A stretch of DNA of 64,000 bases, taken from the NCBI RefSeq assembly GCF_947172395.1, contig NC_069106.1:372001-436000 (forward strand), in the 5' to 3' direction. How positions within the stretch are numbered: position 1 is the stretch's first letter; the number at the start of each line of letters is the position of its first letter. Below are positions 1 through 11,464 of the stretch, one piece after another. This DNA is from Bicyclus anynana (Eukaryota; Arthropoda; Insecta; Lepidoptera; Nymphalidae). The translations under genes were made by a program, and so were the position numbers. A model generated the notes under the pieces. That model had not been told where the DNA came from and searched no databases. It saw only the letters and a list, made by a program, of their open reading frames with translations.

Positions 1-128
1 GGTCCGATTTGAAAAATTCTTTCAGTGTTAGATAGCCCATTTATCGAGGAAGACTATACGCTATATATTATCCCCGTATTTTTACGGGAGCGGGAATCAC
101 GCCGGTGAAACAGCGCGGCGTCAACTAG
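1..128 (+). mobile_element. Helitron-like element, 3' part, cut by window edge
   Basis: Matches the other short TC...CTAG elements in this window. It holds the 'cccatttatcgagg' block, a GC hairpin (gccggtgaaacagcgcggc) and the terminal CTAG followed by T. The 5' end lies outside the window. Confidence 0.7.
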
Positions 129-1110
129 TTACAAAATATATTTCGGAGAAAGTGCCCAGGAGCTATTTGGGCTTGTACCACTGTCACTGTTTTTACCATC
201 GCACCACAAGACACCGGGTAGGTTTCCATCCCTACGTCATTGACATCCCTAGAACTCGTACGAAAAGGCGGTGCTAAGCCAGTGACGTATTAATTGAAGC
301 CGTTTCTGAAGGAACCACGGGAAATAACTGTCTTTGAAAACTAAAACTTTATGATTTAATGCATCACTATGTTGGCACCGCCTTCAAAGCGATCAAAAGA
401 TACCACGTACGATGTTATTTTTCGCTTTTTAGTTTTTTAATTTTTTTGCTAATAATATTTTTTTTCGTGTGTCCTAGCATAGTGAACGATAGCGCCACAA
501 TACGGGAAATTTCTTTGTTTTCATTTTAACACAGAATTACAGAACTGATTTTGATGAAACGTAATAAGACCAATCTGCAACCTTTTCAAACAACAAAAGA
601 ATTTTCAAAATCCGCTAAGAAGTGACGAATTTATGTGGTAAAAAAAAAACAAACGCGTTGAATTGAGAACCTCCTCCGTTTTTGAAGTCGGTTAAAAATA
701 TTAAGAGACGTAATACTTTCTTTAATCGTGTGTCTGTATCCTATTAAAAAGGCTGCCGATGTTTTATAAAACAAACAGTATTCAATATATTCTTATTTTC
801 ATTATATTAGAAATGAGGAAAATTCTCGTGTTTTTATTAAACACCGGCTTGAAACCGAATCCCCAAACAAATCGCCTGCCTGTCAAGCATTGAGGATTTT
901 TTAGGTTTTTTGTTGTAATAAATCGCGCGGATCTTGCCGTGATGGATCGCCCCGGATGTGCAGATAATTGCTCCACAAATCTAACACAACACAAAACATC
1001 ACAACACAACACAACTCAGCCGTATGAGAGATCAATGCGCAATTAACACAATACAGAACTCGATTGCTAGTTCATAAAAATAAATATATTTTATATTTTT
1101 AACTGTTGTG
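129..1110. other. No gene seen; AT-rich, old repeat debris
   Basis: I see no convincing exon. The block ending near 700 (tttttgaagtcggttaaaaa) resembles debris common in lepidopteran genomes. An imperfect ACACA-rich stretch lies at about 983-1017. The 76-codon open frame at 782-1012 on the - strand has no recognisable domain and overlaps low-complexity DNA. Confidence 0.4.
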
Positions 1111-1112
1111 CG

Positions 1113-1383
1113 TCGCAGTTTTTTTTTATTATTTTTTATTCTTCACAAGTTAGCCCTTGACTACAATCTCACCTGTGATGATGCAATCTAAGATGGTAGC
1201 GGGCTAACTTGTTAGGAGGAGGATGAAAATCCACACCCCTTCCATCCTACCGAAACGCTAAATCGCTTGGCGGTACGTCTTTGTCGGTAGGGTGGTAACT
1301 AGCCACGGCCAAAGCCTCCCGAATCGAACCCAGGACCTCCGTCTTGTAAATCCACCGCGCACACCACTGCGCCACGGAGGCCG
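1113..1383 (-). mobile_element. tRNA-derived SINE, family A
   Basis: On the - strand it begins with a tRNA-like head: GCCTCCGTGGCGCAGTGG (A box) and GGTTCGATTCGG (B box). The shared family-A body follows, and it ends in the tail that reads caagttagcccttgactac on +, next to a T-rich run (poly-A on the element strand). Full or nearly full length. Confidence 0.8.
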
Positions 1384-1579
1384 CTTCACCTGTTTAGCCA
1401 TTTAGTTTTATTTTTTTTATTAGCGCACTAGCCGGGATTACGTCATCCCGGCGCAGACAAGGGTATGTTCTTACTGGGATGCACGCGTCCAATAGTCCAG
1501 TGGTTAGAAGAAGCCTATACTTAGTTCGATGCCTAACTGGCTGAATGAGGTTTTCGTAATTGATCCAGCGGCCCTAGTA

Positions 1580-1848
1580 TATACTCGTATCTCGGTGTAC
1601 CATTCAAATAAGTCACTACAAAATTTTTCGTCGTATATTCGTTTATGTGGTCATACAACATACTTATTTCAACGAAAAGACCTTGACTACACCATGTTAC
1701 ATCAAGTGGCTGTGTTTTTTGGTTTTCACGATCATATAACTTTCAACGAAATTACGTATAACTTGCTACTTTCATGCAAAAACGAAAATACGATGAAGAA
1801 CCACGCAGTGACTCGTTATTTGAATGCTACACAGAGGATACGTAATGA
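1580..1848. mobile_element. Foldback MITE
   Basis: The left arm (ctcggtgtaccattcaaata, from 1591) is repeated in inverted orientation at the right end (tgaatgctacacagag, to 1836). Pairing continues outward through cgtatc/gatacg, giving imperfect arms of about 60 bp. A 131-codon open frame across it (1529-1924) is best read as chance. A one-ended relative lies at 25475-25640. Confidence 0.65.
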
Positions 1849-2261
1849 CCGTGCAAATTTGACTGATGGGAGGCTTCGGTCGTGGCTAGTTACCATACTT
1901 ACACAGGATAGATGCACGGGTTGACCATTGAACCTTTTAGCTTTTATAAAATCACAAAAATCTGGCCATAACAGGCCAGGTAGCTCCATTGAAATCCCAC
2001 ATAAAAACAATTCATTTATATTTCTTTGTACTTTAATTGTTATAAATGAACACAGGCACTCAGGTTAAACACTTGAATAAAAGTTAAAACAGATATTACC
2101 ATTGTTCTAAAACAGCACATTTGTATCTGAAATGTAAATTGGAGAGCCATTGTCTCCTCAAATATTTGAATATGTTTCGTGAAACGGGAGGCTGTTCTGT
2201 GAGGGCGAAATAGACATAGAGAGCCTGCGAGAGCCAGACATACCCCATTGTATGAATTTCT

Positions 2262-2476
2262 TTTAATTTTTTTTTATTCTTTACAAGTTAGCCTTTGATT
2301 ACAATCTCACCTGATGGTAAATGATGATGATGATTTGGTAGGAGAAAGATGAAAATCCACACTTCTTTCGGTTTCTACACGACATCGTACTGGAATGCTA
2401 AAATGGCTTGGCGGTACGCCTATGTCGGTAGGGTAGTAAGTAGCCACGGCCGAAGCCTCCAACCAGCCAAACCCTA
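2262..2476 (-). mobile_element. SINE family A, tRNA head lost
   Basis: Carries the family-A tail and body (aagttagcctttgattac, ggcttggcggtacgcc, tagccacggccgaagcctcc). It stops before the tRNA-like A and B boxes. Confidence 0.7.
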
Positions 2477-2522
2477 AAAGTCAATCTCTGCTCCACCATA
2501 GTTTTTTTATATTTCTTGTAAC

Positions 2523-2646
2523 GTCCACGTCCACAGTTCCGCATCGTACATAACGGACACATCGCATCAAATAGATTTTAAAATTTACGTAGATTCTGAT
2601 CAGTGGACGCAATTCGATGCGTCCGATGCAGATTTGTGGACGCCAA
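2523..2646. mobile_element. Short foldback MITE
   Basis: The ends are inverted copies: cgtccacagttccgcatcg on the left against the complement of ccgatgcagatttgtggacg on the right. The vocabulary (gcatcg, gtggacgc) is shared with the MITE at 62248-62455, so the two look related. Confidence 0.55.
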
Positions 2647-3708
2647 GCATAAAGGTCTTTATCAAAGGCATTCGTACATTGTGGATGTCCAGGTAACTCG
2701 TACGAAACGATTTACATCCACATCTCTAATTCGTAGAGCAAAAATTTGGAATTCCCTTCCGGCGTTTGTGTTTCCTGACACATATAAACACCTTCAAAGC
2801 AAGAGTGAATAGACATCTTCAAGGTAAGTGCGCTTCAACTTAGACCGCATTACAACGCATTAATGCTTTCCACTAGTCAAACGCAAGCCATAATGTGTGT
2901 AATAGTGCACAAGTGCATATTTAAAAAAAGGGTTGGCAAAGCTAAGTGACTGGCGATTAGAGAAATGATTTCGCATATTATATCGAGGAAAATATTTAAA
3001 AATACGCTTTATACTACTAATAATAATATAGTAATAGTATTGTATCCTTGAAATCTGCTACCGTCCAAAGCCACTACAGTCCAAACTCCATAATTGGCTA
3101 CCGTACTTATCTATGGTAGGAGCATGTGCTGACAAACATACAGCCTTTTCAAAATGAGGTATGTCTGACTGCGGCAGGCCGTCGGTCCATGAGAGCGAAA
3201 GCTTTTTGCGTTATCGCGTTGTATTTGCGTGACGTGAAGCGTACAAATTGACAGTATCGTGATCGTAGAATAAAGGTGAATATTCCGAGCACGCTGTATA
3301 CAGAATTATGTAATGAAACCATTGAACTGGATGAAAAAGTAAAAATGCTTATAATTTTTTTTTGTTTTGATTTTATATTTTATAAGGAGTTCTCTATATG
3401 TCTTAAAGGTAGGTAAGGGGGATGGAAATAAACCCGAGGGTTCAATGTTCGATACCTGTCTATTTATCGTACACAGGCTCAGTAGGACTATTCTGTAAAG
3501 ATGTTTTTATCACTTCGACAGTGTGAGTTTCGCACTCGTATCTATCGCTCTCTGGCTATAGTATTGTGTTAGAAAGAGAGAGATAGAGGTAAATTTGAAA
3601 CTCGCACATGCGAATAATACAAAACATCGTACAGAATAGCCTTCCTATTCTTACAAATTATGACACTATCACACTAATATTATGAAGTCGAAATATTGTA
3701 TATGTGTA
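2647..3708. other. No gene or clear repeat seen
   Basis: Unique-looking AT-rich DNA with scattered stops on both strands. I see no splice-bounded exon, RNA gene or element end. Confidence 0.35.
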
Positions 3709-3923
3709 CTAGCTGACGTCGCGCGGTTTCACTCGCGTGGTTCCCGTTCCCGTAGGAATACGGGGATAATTCCCCGTTCCCGTAGGCCTATAGCCTTTCT
3801 CGATAAGTGGGCTATCTAACACTGAAAGAATTTTTCAAATCGGACCAGTAGTCCTTGAGATTAGCGCGTTCAATCAAATAAACAAACAAACAAACTCTTC
3901 GAAATTTAAAATATTAGTATAGA
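3709..3923 (-). mobile_element. Non-autonomous Helitron-like element, both ends present
   Basis: On the - strand it starts TCTATACTAATATT (preceded by A) and ends in a GC hairpin followed by GTCAGCTAG (followed by T). These are Helitron end rules: 5' TC, 3' hairpin plus CTRR, insertion between A and T. The middle holds gggctatctaacactgaaag, shared with copies at 1-128, 18302 and 36122. Confidence 0.75.
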
Positions 3924-3929
3924 TGTATG

Positions 3930-4330
3930 TATGTTTGTTAGTCCTTGAAGTCTCAACTACTGAACCGATTTGACTGAAATTTGGAATGGAGTTAGGTTAT
4001 ACCCTGGCTTAACACATAGGTTTTTTATTATTTATTTATTTATTTATTTAAGCCTTTACAATCTAAAATACATAATATTTATTACAGTTAAATTTATTAC
4101 AGTTAAAGGTTTTTTATTAACACAATTTTTATCAGGAAAAAAAGTCACGATTCCCGCGGGATTTGTAAAATACAGAATTTTAAGCGAACGTTCTCGAGGC
4201 GAAAGTTTGTGTGTAAGTTTGTTCCTCCTTTGCCTGCGGCTACTGAAGCGATTTGGCTGAAAATCAAATGTATGATTCCCGCGGGATTTGTGAAAAACTG
4301 AATTCCACGCGGACGAATAAAAATAATATT
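3930..4330 (+). mobile_element. Helitron-like fragments of a second family
   Basis: The segments gaaatttggaatggagttag, taacacataggtt and gattcccgcgggatttgt match the interior of the element at 10145-10368 in opposite orientation. A second partial copy (tgattcccgcgggatttgtg, ccacgcggacgaa) follows at 4240-4318. A TTTA-rich run and a short tandem duplication (tttattacagttaaa) lie between. Confidence 0.55.
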
Positions 4331-4619
4331 TTTAAGAAAGGATGTTTCAGACATGGCAACATTAAAAAATGTTCCTTTGTTGCAAGGTCGACATTCTTCA
4401 TACTAGGTCGGATTATGATTAAGAAAAGATTATTGAATATCTTCCAAGAAATTCTCGTAAATAATTCTCAGCTCGGAATTAAGAAGTTGGTTGCCCGTAA
4501 GCCTCGGAGTGTAAATCAATACTTAGATCCCTGAAAAAATGCTTTTATAAACCTTCAAACTTTATAATCTATTGCCAAACTATTGTACCAACTAGTCAAT
4601 CGATTTGTTACATTAATCA

Positions 4620-4915
4620 TTATCAACCCATATTCGGCTCACTGCTGAGCTCGAGTCTCCTCTCAGAATGAGATAATTAGGTTAGGCCAATAGTCCTCCG
4701 CGCTGGCCCAATGCGGATTGGCAGACTTCACACACGCAGAGAATTAAGAAAATTCTCTGGTATGCAGGTTTCCTCACGATGTTTTCCTTCACCGTTAGAG
4801 ACACGTGATATTTAATTTCTTAAAATGCACACAACTGAAAAGTTGAAGGTGCATGCCTTGGACGGGGTTCGAACCCACACCCTCACGGCTATATATCCAC
4901 TGGGCTATCACAGCA
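4620..4915 (-). mobile_element. tRNA-derived SINE, family B
   Basis: The element strand starts GCTGTGATAGCCCAGTGG (A-box region), with a GGGTTCGAACCC B box. The family body follows, ending GAGCCGAATATGGGTTGATA. Nearly full length. Confidence 0.8.
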
Positions 4916-5296
4916 TATTGTGTTATATATAATAACCTAAGTTGTTCAATATAAAGTTACAGTGTGCATAGAAATGGCGCATATAGCCACCATTTTGTGA
5001 CTTTATACCATTCCTAAACGGATTTGCATATTCAAAGTATATGCGGCACGTGCCCGCCTGCATGCATGGTGAATAATTCGCTCGTAACACGCTTGTAATT
5101 GGCAGCCCGTTTGCATAAGCTACGTTTTATTACGTGTTATCTCTTATCTAACGCCACACCTAACTTGTGCATATGATTTATTACTGTAATCGCAATTATG
5201 TCCTTTGCATGAATTTCTAATAGGCCCCGTGGTTCGCTTATGTGATTTTGGAACACAAAGTCCTGGATTCGAATGTAAATTAATTTAGTTTTTGAT

Positions 5297-5555
5297 GACC
5301 TCTCTGGCGCAGTTGATAGTGTTGTGGCTCTGAACAAAGAGGTCCTGGGTTCGATTCCCACAACTGGAAAATATTTGTGTGATGAGCATGGATTTTTCCA
5401 ATGTCTGTGTGTATTTATACATTATATAAGTATTTATGTGTAGTATATAATTGAATATTATAATATCAACTATCTTAGTACCAATAACAGAAGCTACTCT
5501 GTATGCTTACCGTAGGGCTAAATAATGATGTAGATTGTTTAAGTATATTTATTAA
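5297..5555 (+). mobile_element. tRNA-derived SINE, family C
   Basis: tRNA-like head: ctctggcgcagttgatag (A box) and ggttcgattcccac (B box). The body reads ggaaaatatttgtgtgatg and is shared with 17823-17945. It ends in an AT-rich stretch with a gtagggctaaataatgatg end. Confidence 0.65.
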
Positions 5556-5564
5556 TTTAGTTTT

Positions 5565-5870
5565 TGACGATCTCTTTTAGGCACATTTGGTAGTGTTGTG
5601 GCTCTCAACAGAGAGATCCTAGGTTCGATTCTCACCACGGCTCAGTTTAGAATTAAATGTTTTTTTAATTGGCTGTGATCTGGTCCGGTGGTAGGCATCG
5701 GCCGTGGCTAGTTACTAACTAAGTGCCGTCAAGCGATTTAGCGTTCCGGTACGATGCCCCGTGGAAACCATCAGAGGTATGAGTAGAATAAACTTGCAGG
5801 TACATACCTTTCCAAGTAAGTCTGCTTCTAACTTAGACTGCTTTTAGATCGCCGTCAGGGGCTAAATTGT
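5565..5870 (+). mobile_element. Family C SINE head joined to a family A body
   Basis: 5565-5650 repeats the family-C head (gtagtgttgtggctct, ggttcgattctcac). From about 5665 the sequence switches to the family-A body (gtggtaggcatcggccgtgg, agcgatttagcgttccggta) and runs to a decayed family-A tail. This is either a chimera or one SINE inserted beside another. Confidence 0.55.
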
Positions 5871-6682
5871 CATTGAAAAAAAAATTACTGAATTTTCTTC
5901 TGAAAATTCCAGTAAATATTTTCTCCCTGGAGTAGGGAATAAATGGTGTTCCACCCCCTAGCAACGGAGAGTTGCACTTGCTCTCACTTGGTTTTGTTGG
6001 TTTTTCGCTGAAAATAAAAAAATAAATAAAACAGTTACTATTTATGTTGAACTTCTGCAAAGCTTGTATTCACTCGTTAACTTGGAAGTTTGATTTTTTA
6101 ACAGCTTCAAGTTTATTCAATAACCTTAACGGTATCGAATTGAAATTCCTGAGATAAATGGTCTTGACAAGACAGACATACGTACAACAAAGTGAAACTA
6201 TAAACTTTCCGTTATTTCCTTTTGAGGTACCCTAACAAGAATTGAAATTGTCTCCGGGATCCTTTTTAGAACCACTTTGAAAGTGTATTAAAACCGAAAA
6301 AGTTTGCATTTAAGTTTCCGTCAGACTTCCTGCAGAGCTTAGGAAGCTATCGTGTGAAGCCTCAGGGTGTTAGCGAGCATGGAGTGACATTAAAAATGCA
6401 TTACCAGCCAGCAGGGGGCAGCGATGTCGGCGTAGACGGCTTTTAGTTGCCGCCACTTTATGTTTGGTATATCACTTGCAGAATGTTTTCTTGTCGAAGG
6501 CTTTTAAAAAGCGAAGTGGAATCGCATCACAGGTTTAGTTTTAAAATATCTACATAAGTATTAATTTTCAAAAAAATTATACTGTTAACTGAGGGGAACA
6601 AAGATGGCTAATTGTTTTAATTTAATTTACTCGGATAGTAAACAGCGAAAGTTATTTAAACAAATAATACCTTAATATTGTC
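5871..6682. other. No gene seen; holds one CTCF-like site
   Basis: AT-rich, apparently single-copy DNA with no supported exon. The only distinctive signal is the CTCF-like motif at 6408-6423. Confidence 0.35.
6408..6423 (+). promoter_or_regulatory. CTCF-like binding motif
   Basis: CCAGCAGGGGGCAGCG fits the conserved CTCF core (CCASYAGRKGGCRS) at every position. CTCF exists in insects with a similar core. Occupancy cannot be told from sequence. Confidence 0.4.
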
Positions 6683-7171
6683 TACTTTTAGCAGACTCAG
6701 AAGTGAATTACAAAAATAAGAAAATCAATGTCTATGGTCATTTTAGATTCACAACATTTGTCAGGACAACTTAATTAACAAATCAAACTGTAACCAAAAT
6801 AAGACCCTAGAATGGCAGAGAATAACCTTGAGTGGAGTCACGCACTTGTGAACGTTGTGTGTAGAGTTAAAGGTACCTCTGATAGTTAAATAACACTTTC
6901 CTTTTCCACTCAAGTCACTCTCCCCGCCAATCCCAAATTACCCATAAAGAATTACACAACAAGAAATGTAGACGGCTTGGACGCCACGAGGATACTGAAA
7001 CCGACCGTACGACGAGCGCCTTATATCGCAAGTCGTTCCCGCCAACCGATCGCTACCCTCCTCTAACTCCCTACTCTTTACGGAAACAAGTCGCACCACC
7101 TAGCGTCGGCACGAGCCAACACGAGATCGAGCGACGTCATACCCATCTCAGACTACTATTTCCTACACTAC
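6683..7171. repeat. Dispersed duplicate block, copy 1
   Basis: Shares long near-identical segments with 21011-21406: aacaaatcaaactgtaacca, gaccctagaatggcagagaa, atatcgcaagtcgtt, gccaaccgatcgctaccc and actactatttccta. Same orientation, with indels between segments. It contains a TATA-like ccttatatcgc. No ORF, no clear inverted ends, nature unknown: a transposon LTR or a duplicated regulatory segment are both possible. Confidence 0.6.
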
Positions 7172-8188
7172 ATTTTCAAGTTATACATAAATACATAATG
7201 TAAGTAAACACAAAACTGTGCATGTGTGCGCTACGTGAAGTAGCGTAGTAAGTAGATTGGGATCACATTTTGCGGTGATTTTGTAGGCACGTAACATATC
7301 TATAGTATTAAATATCGTTGTCGTTATCAATTTATTAATTTGCTCATACATGAGTAGATAGGTGATGCAAATAACAAATGTGACTTGCCTATTGTGCAAG
7401 CAAATTACCATGTATTTTTTTTAATAATTAATTTGACTAATAACAATTAAGATATCATTTAAAATTTACAGCTTCACAATTTTTATTTATTTAAATTAAT
7501 AAATAAAAGCAAAAGATTATACATGTCAAACAAAAAATAACAAATATAAAAGAAAAAATAAAGTATGTCTAATAATAACATGACTTAAACATTTTACTAT
7601 AACTAAAGCAATTTACGAGTTTATTTGCAAGTTACTCAGGCATCGTACAGAACGAAATCTATACATATATGTAAAACTATCTGTATGTCGTTATTGTGAA
7701 GGTATTACAGCTCGCTATAAAGCTATAATATACAGCTTCCGCATACCGGAGCGATGCTCACAAAGCTGCTCTTCGCTAAATTTGTTAGTAATTTACAGCG
7801 TCTAGGAAGTACTCGTAGCCTGCATACTTTATAGCTTCGAGTTATTGTTCTACTAAAGTGTTTCATGAGTTTGCGTTTGCCTGCTCTGTTTTTATGTTTG
7901 CTTACAGGGTTTAATGTCTTTACGGATTAGAAAATACATTAAAAACATATTAATTTTAAGTTAGCGCCTTTAGTTATTACAATATCTGTACGAATATGTA
8001 AAAAACAATAACAAATGTATCAAGATGGTTTTGAGTTTGAGTTAACTAGTTGGTTTTAGAGTTTTGAAATGGAAACTCTCTGTTTTATCACTGTATTTTG
8101 ATCTGAAGAGTACGTTTAACGGCGAAATCATACCTCTATAAAATATGGTGTCTACCTTATATCTTTTACTCTTTTGTTTGTCTGCTCC
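7172..8188. other. No gene seen
   Basis: AT-rich DNA with many stops in all frames. No recognised repeat ends, RNA gene or splice-bounded exon. The 76-codon - strand frame at 7181-7411 shows no domain. Confidence 0.35.
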
Positions 8189-8189
8189 C

Positions 8190-8338
8190 ACCAGCTAGAC
8201 CTGGACCAATTAAGAGGATCTCAATTGGCCCAGCCGAGCATCGAACCCAGGACTTCCGTCTTGTAAATTTATTTCGCCACGGAGGCTGTCAGGTGAGATG
8301 GTAGTCAAGGGCTAACTTGTAAAGTATTAAACAAAAAA
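8190..8338. mobile_element. Rearranged family-A SINE: head and tail in opposite orientations
   Basis: 8190-8287 is the family-A tRNA head on the - strand (B box GGTTCGATGC). It is followed at once by the family-A 3' tail on the + strand (caggtgagatggtagtcaag, ggctaacttgtaaag, poly-A). The body between them is missing. Confidence 0.65.
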
Positions 8339-8417
8339 AGTGATCCTTCTTAACATGTCAACATGTGTTGTGGTGTTGTCTCCAAATGTAGCAAATCCTT
8401 AGAGCAGTTTTGAATCA

Positions 8418-8525
8418 CCATCATTATCATCCTGTTTTAACGCCTCACTACACTAGGACAGGGGATATGGATCTTAGACCCACCACGCAACTCCAATGCG
8501 GGCTGACGGGCTTATGGTGATGATG
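8418..8525 (-). repeat. Dispersed repeat fragment, likely LINE or SINE 3' end
   Basis: catcattatcatc followed by caactccaatgcgggctgac resembles 49672-49790 (catcatcattatc, ctgctccaatgcaggttggc). The (TGATGA)-type tail on the - strand fits an RTE-type 3' end. Confidence 0.45.
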
Positions 8526-9302
8526 ACCACTGTCAGATGTTAATGATAATGACCTGTACCGATGGCTCAACGTGCTCTCCGTAGTACGGGGGTGTTAAAC
8601 CAGAAATTTAGCTACTTTGGGCTGACAATTTTAACTGAAAAAGTCAGTATCTCATATAGTGCGGTCCAGGATTCGAACCATAGGCATTAGCCTGCTAACA
8701 ACGAGTCAGTTAGTTTTGTATACTTAGATTAATATAGAACAGGAAATTTGTTACATAAACCCCAAAAAATTCGGATATAATTTAATTCGGATGTAAGAAA
8801 TTTGTCTTAAAATTTTCTCGGAAAGCAATTTTCCCCTCTCGTCTGCAAAAGGTGCAAAGGAAAAATATTAAAAGTAGCTAATTCCTTGGCCGCGAAGTTG
8901 TTTCAATATTTTTAATATTTTACACTTCTCCGAGTCTTTTGTTGGCCTTTTTCTTCTTTGTGGAGATATTTTTAGTTTACGGAGATATTTCTTTGTGGCA
9001 ACGCACAAGTGGATTCTTGCGTCACTTTGTGAAACGATGAGTTATGTTCCTCTATCATTTCAGAGTAAGCGCGAAGTTTTTATGCCTTAAGTTTACCTTT
9101 ATTTTCTGACTTCTTGGTACCAAGTTAGAAAATATTTAGTGTAGGGAGAAGGTAGGCGGCGAAATGTGTTCGGCTATATAACAAGGCTGGGTTATATTAT
9201 GTTAGAACGGGTGTCCAGGACGGCTCTGCTGGGATCTTGCCAGGTTTTGCTGGACAGAGAGAACAACAAAAATGAAGAAGGGGGTGTTTATCTATTATAA
9301 TC
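8526..9302. other. No gene seen
   Basis: Mixed-composition DNA without a supported ORF, RNA gene or recognised repeat. Confidence 0.35.
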
Positions 9303-9471
9303 ATCATTATCAACCCATATTCGGCTCACTGTTGAGCTCGAGTCTCCTCTCAGAATGAGAGGGATTAGGCCAATAGTACACCACGCTGGCCCAATTGGCA
9401 GACTTCACACACGCAGAGAATTAAGAAAAATCTCTGGTATGCAGGTTTCCTCACGGTGTTTTCCTTCACCA
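9303..9471 (-). mobile_element. SINE family B, 3' half only
   Basis: Begins on + with catattcggctcactgttgag and runs to cacggtgttttccttcacc, then breaks off before the tRNA head. Confidence 0.75.
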
Positions 9472-10144
9472 TCTATTATAAAGGGTTAAGGAATTCCTTA
9501 ACCCTACACTTGTCGGTCACAAGTCCAGGACTCTTCTGAGAGGTTGCCTCTCTGTTACACGAAGGGCCCGGCACCCGCACCTTTGTAATCATAATTTTGT
9601 TCAAATTGTTTTTTTATTTTCAAAATTCACGACTGAGTGATATAAGATCAGGCTCAACATCGATTAAAAGATGTTATTTAAAAATTAACGTTTTATTAAT
9701 AAAACAAAAAAAGTACTAAAAACAGCAATTAATAATAATAATAATTTCTTTATTTATGGCTACAAAGGCCCATTAATTTAAACTAATTGATTTCTATTTT
9801 ACAGAACTTTTCAATTCGTGTTTCACTAAAATACCTGCATATTTTTTTGTTCAAAATTTATATTTTCTATTCAAAAGCGTTGTCAAATTAATTATTTAAC
9901 GTTACAATCATAATGTTTTTTTCATTTTATAAAAAAAGGTTCTGTTTACACCGAAGTTACTGCCGAGTTTATACACTTTAATGCGTCACTTAGAAAGGAA
10001 TACAAAAAAGGGAAAAGATAAGATGAACACGGCAATAATTAACAAGATAAAGAAACTCTTTTCGTATTTCAGCTAATTTATCGCTTGTTTGAACAAGTTG
10101 TTACAACGAATAAATGTTGGAAATAGATACTGGTTTATTGTTTA
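9472..10144. other. No gene seen; AT-rich
   Basis: Contains a short AAT microsatellite near 9730 next to tttatttatggctacaaagg, which looks like old repeat DNA. No coding signal. Confidence 0.35.
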
Positions 10145-10368
10145 CTAGCGGACGCCCGCGACTTCGCCCGCGTGGAATTCACTTATCACAAATCCCGCGG
10201 GAACCATAGATTTTTCCGGGGTGAAAAGTAGCTTATGTGTTAATCTAGAGTATTATGTATCTGCGTTTTTAATTTCAGCCAAATCGGTTAAGTAGTTACG
10301 GCGTTAAGGAGTAACTAACGTCCAAATAAACATCCATACAAACTTTCGCGTTTATAATGTTAATAGGA
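10145..10368 (-). mobile_element. Non-autonomous Helitron-like element, second family, both ends
   Basis: On the - strand it starts TCCTATTAACATTATAAACG after an A. It ends in a GC hairpin (CGCGGGCGAAGTCGCG) and CGTCCGCTAG before a T. Helitron end rules are all met. The interior includes the tcccgcgggaaccat block seen in fragments at 4140, 62492 and 63140. Confidence 0.75.
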
Positions 10369-10407
10369 TTTGATCAGACCTTCGTTATGATATAGCAGAT
10401 CATGATC

Positions 10408-10713
10408 ATTATCAACCCATATTCAGCGCACTGCTGAACTCGAGTCTCCTCTCAGAATGAGAGGGGTTAGACCAATAGTCCACCACGCTGGCGCAATGCG
10501 GAGTGGTAGACTTCACACACGCAGATAATTAAGAAAATTCTCTGGTATGCAGGTTTCCTCATGATATTTTTCCTTCACCGTTTGAGACACGTGATATTTA
10601 ATTTCTTAAAATGCACACAACAGAAAAGTTGGAGTTGCATGCCTCGGACCGGATTCAAACCCATACCCTCCAGAATCGGATGCAGAGGCCATATCCACTG
10701 GGCTATCACGGCG
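10408..10713 (-). mobile_element. SINE family B, near full length
   Basis: tRNA-like head at the right end (GCCGTGATAGCCCAGTGG on the element strand), body, and 3' end at catattcagcgcactgctga. Two overlapping short open frames here are SINE-derived. Confidence 0.8.
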
Positions 10714-11464
10714 TATATATATAGGTACACCGTATACGAATACGAATAGTTTTATAGTAAAATTTTCATGTGGATCATTTACATTGAATTCAGTTGTCAT
10801 ATTCATTCCTATGTATACAATAGTACATTGTTATACAAGGGGCTAAAAGGACCATTCTCACTAGATGAAGACAACAATAACAATTAATGTTGAAAAAATT
10901 TTAAGTTACGATCATAAATTTACAATTAATTTCCTAAAAAAATGAAGTGTGTATTATTCACGCCAATTGTTTTTTAAATTCTCGCTTTTTAATTTTATTT
11001 TTCTTTCACATGAGAATAAGGCAAAAGTATTACAGGATGTCTCATGTCTTCAAATCTCGCTCTATTCGCAACTCAATAAAAATTAAATAAAAAAATGAAC
11101 GCATTCCACAGACAAGAACGCTGCATTTCATTCCAATTTAAAGTTTTTTATTTATTTTTCAAAACAATCAGAGCCTTACCTATAATGATTCTATTTTCGA
11201 ATAAAACCTCCTCTGTTTTATAGTACAGACAAGAATTAAAAAAAAAACAAAATTACTTTAGCCCCTAGAGGCTGAAATGCTTGTTGAGTGGTAAAATGAT
11301 AATGTTTTTGAGCAAGAGTATTGACAATTAAATTGCAAGTTTACGAAACTGCAAAAATCTTTTCAGTGTTTTACACAAAACCGCACAAACGTACGAATTT
11401 CATTCCAACGTAGGCACACCTTTGACCTTTCCGCCAAAACATAATAAATGCATCATTACGTTTA
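10714..11464. other. No gene seen
   Basis: AT-rich DNA with no supported exon, RNA gene or element ends. Confidence 0.35.

Noticed and set aside
1529..1924. 131-codon open frame on +
   Set aside because: It lies across a foldback MITE whose arms explain most of the sequence, with no domain or splice context.
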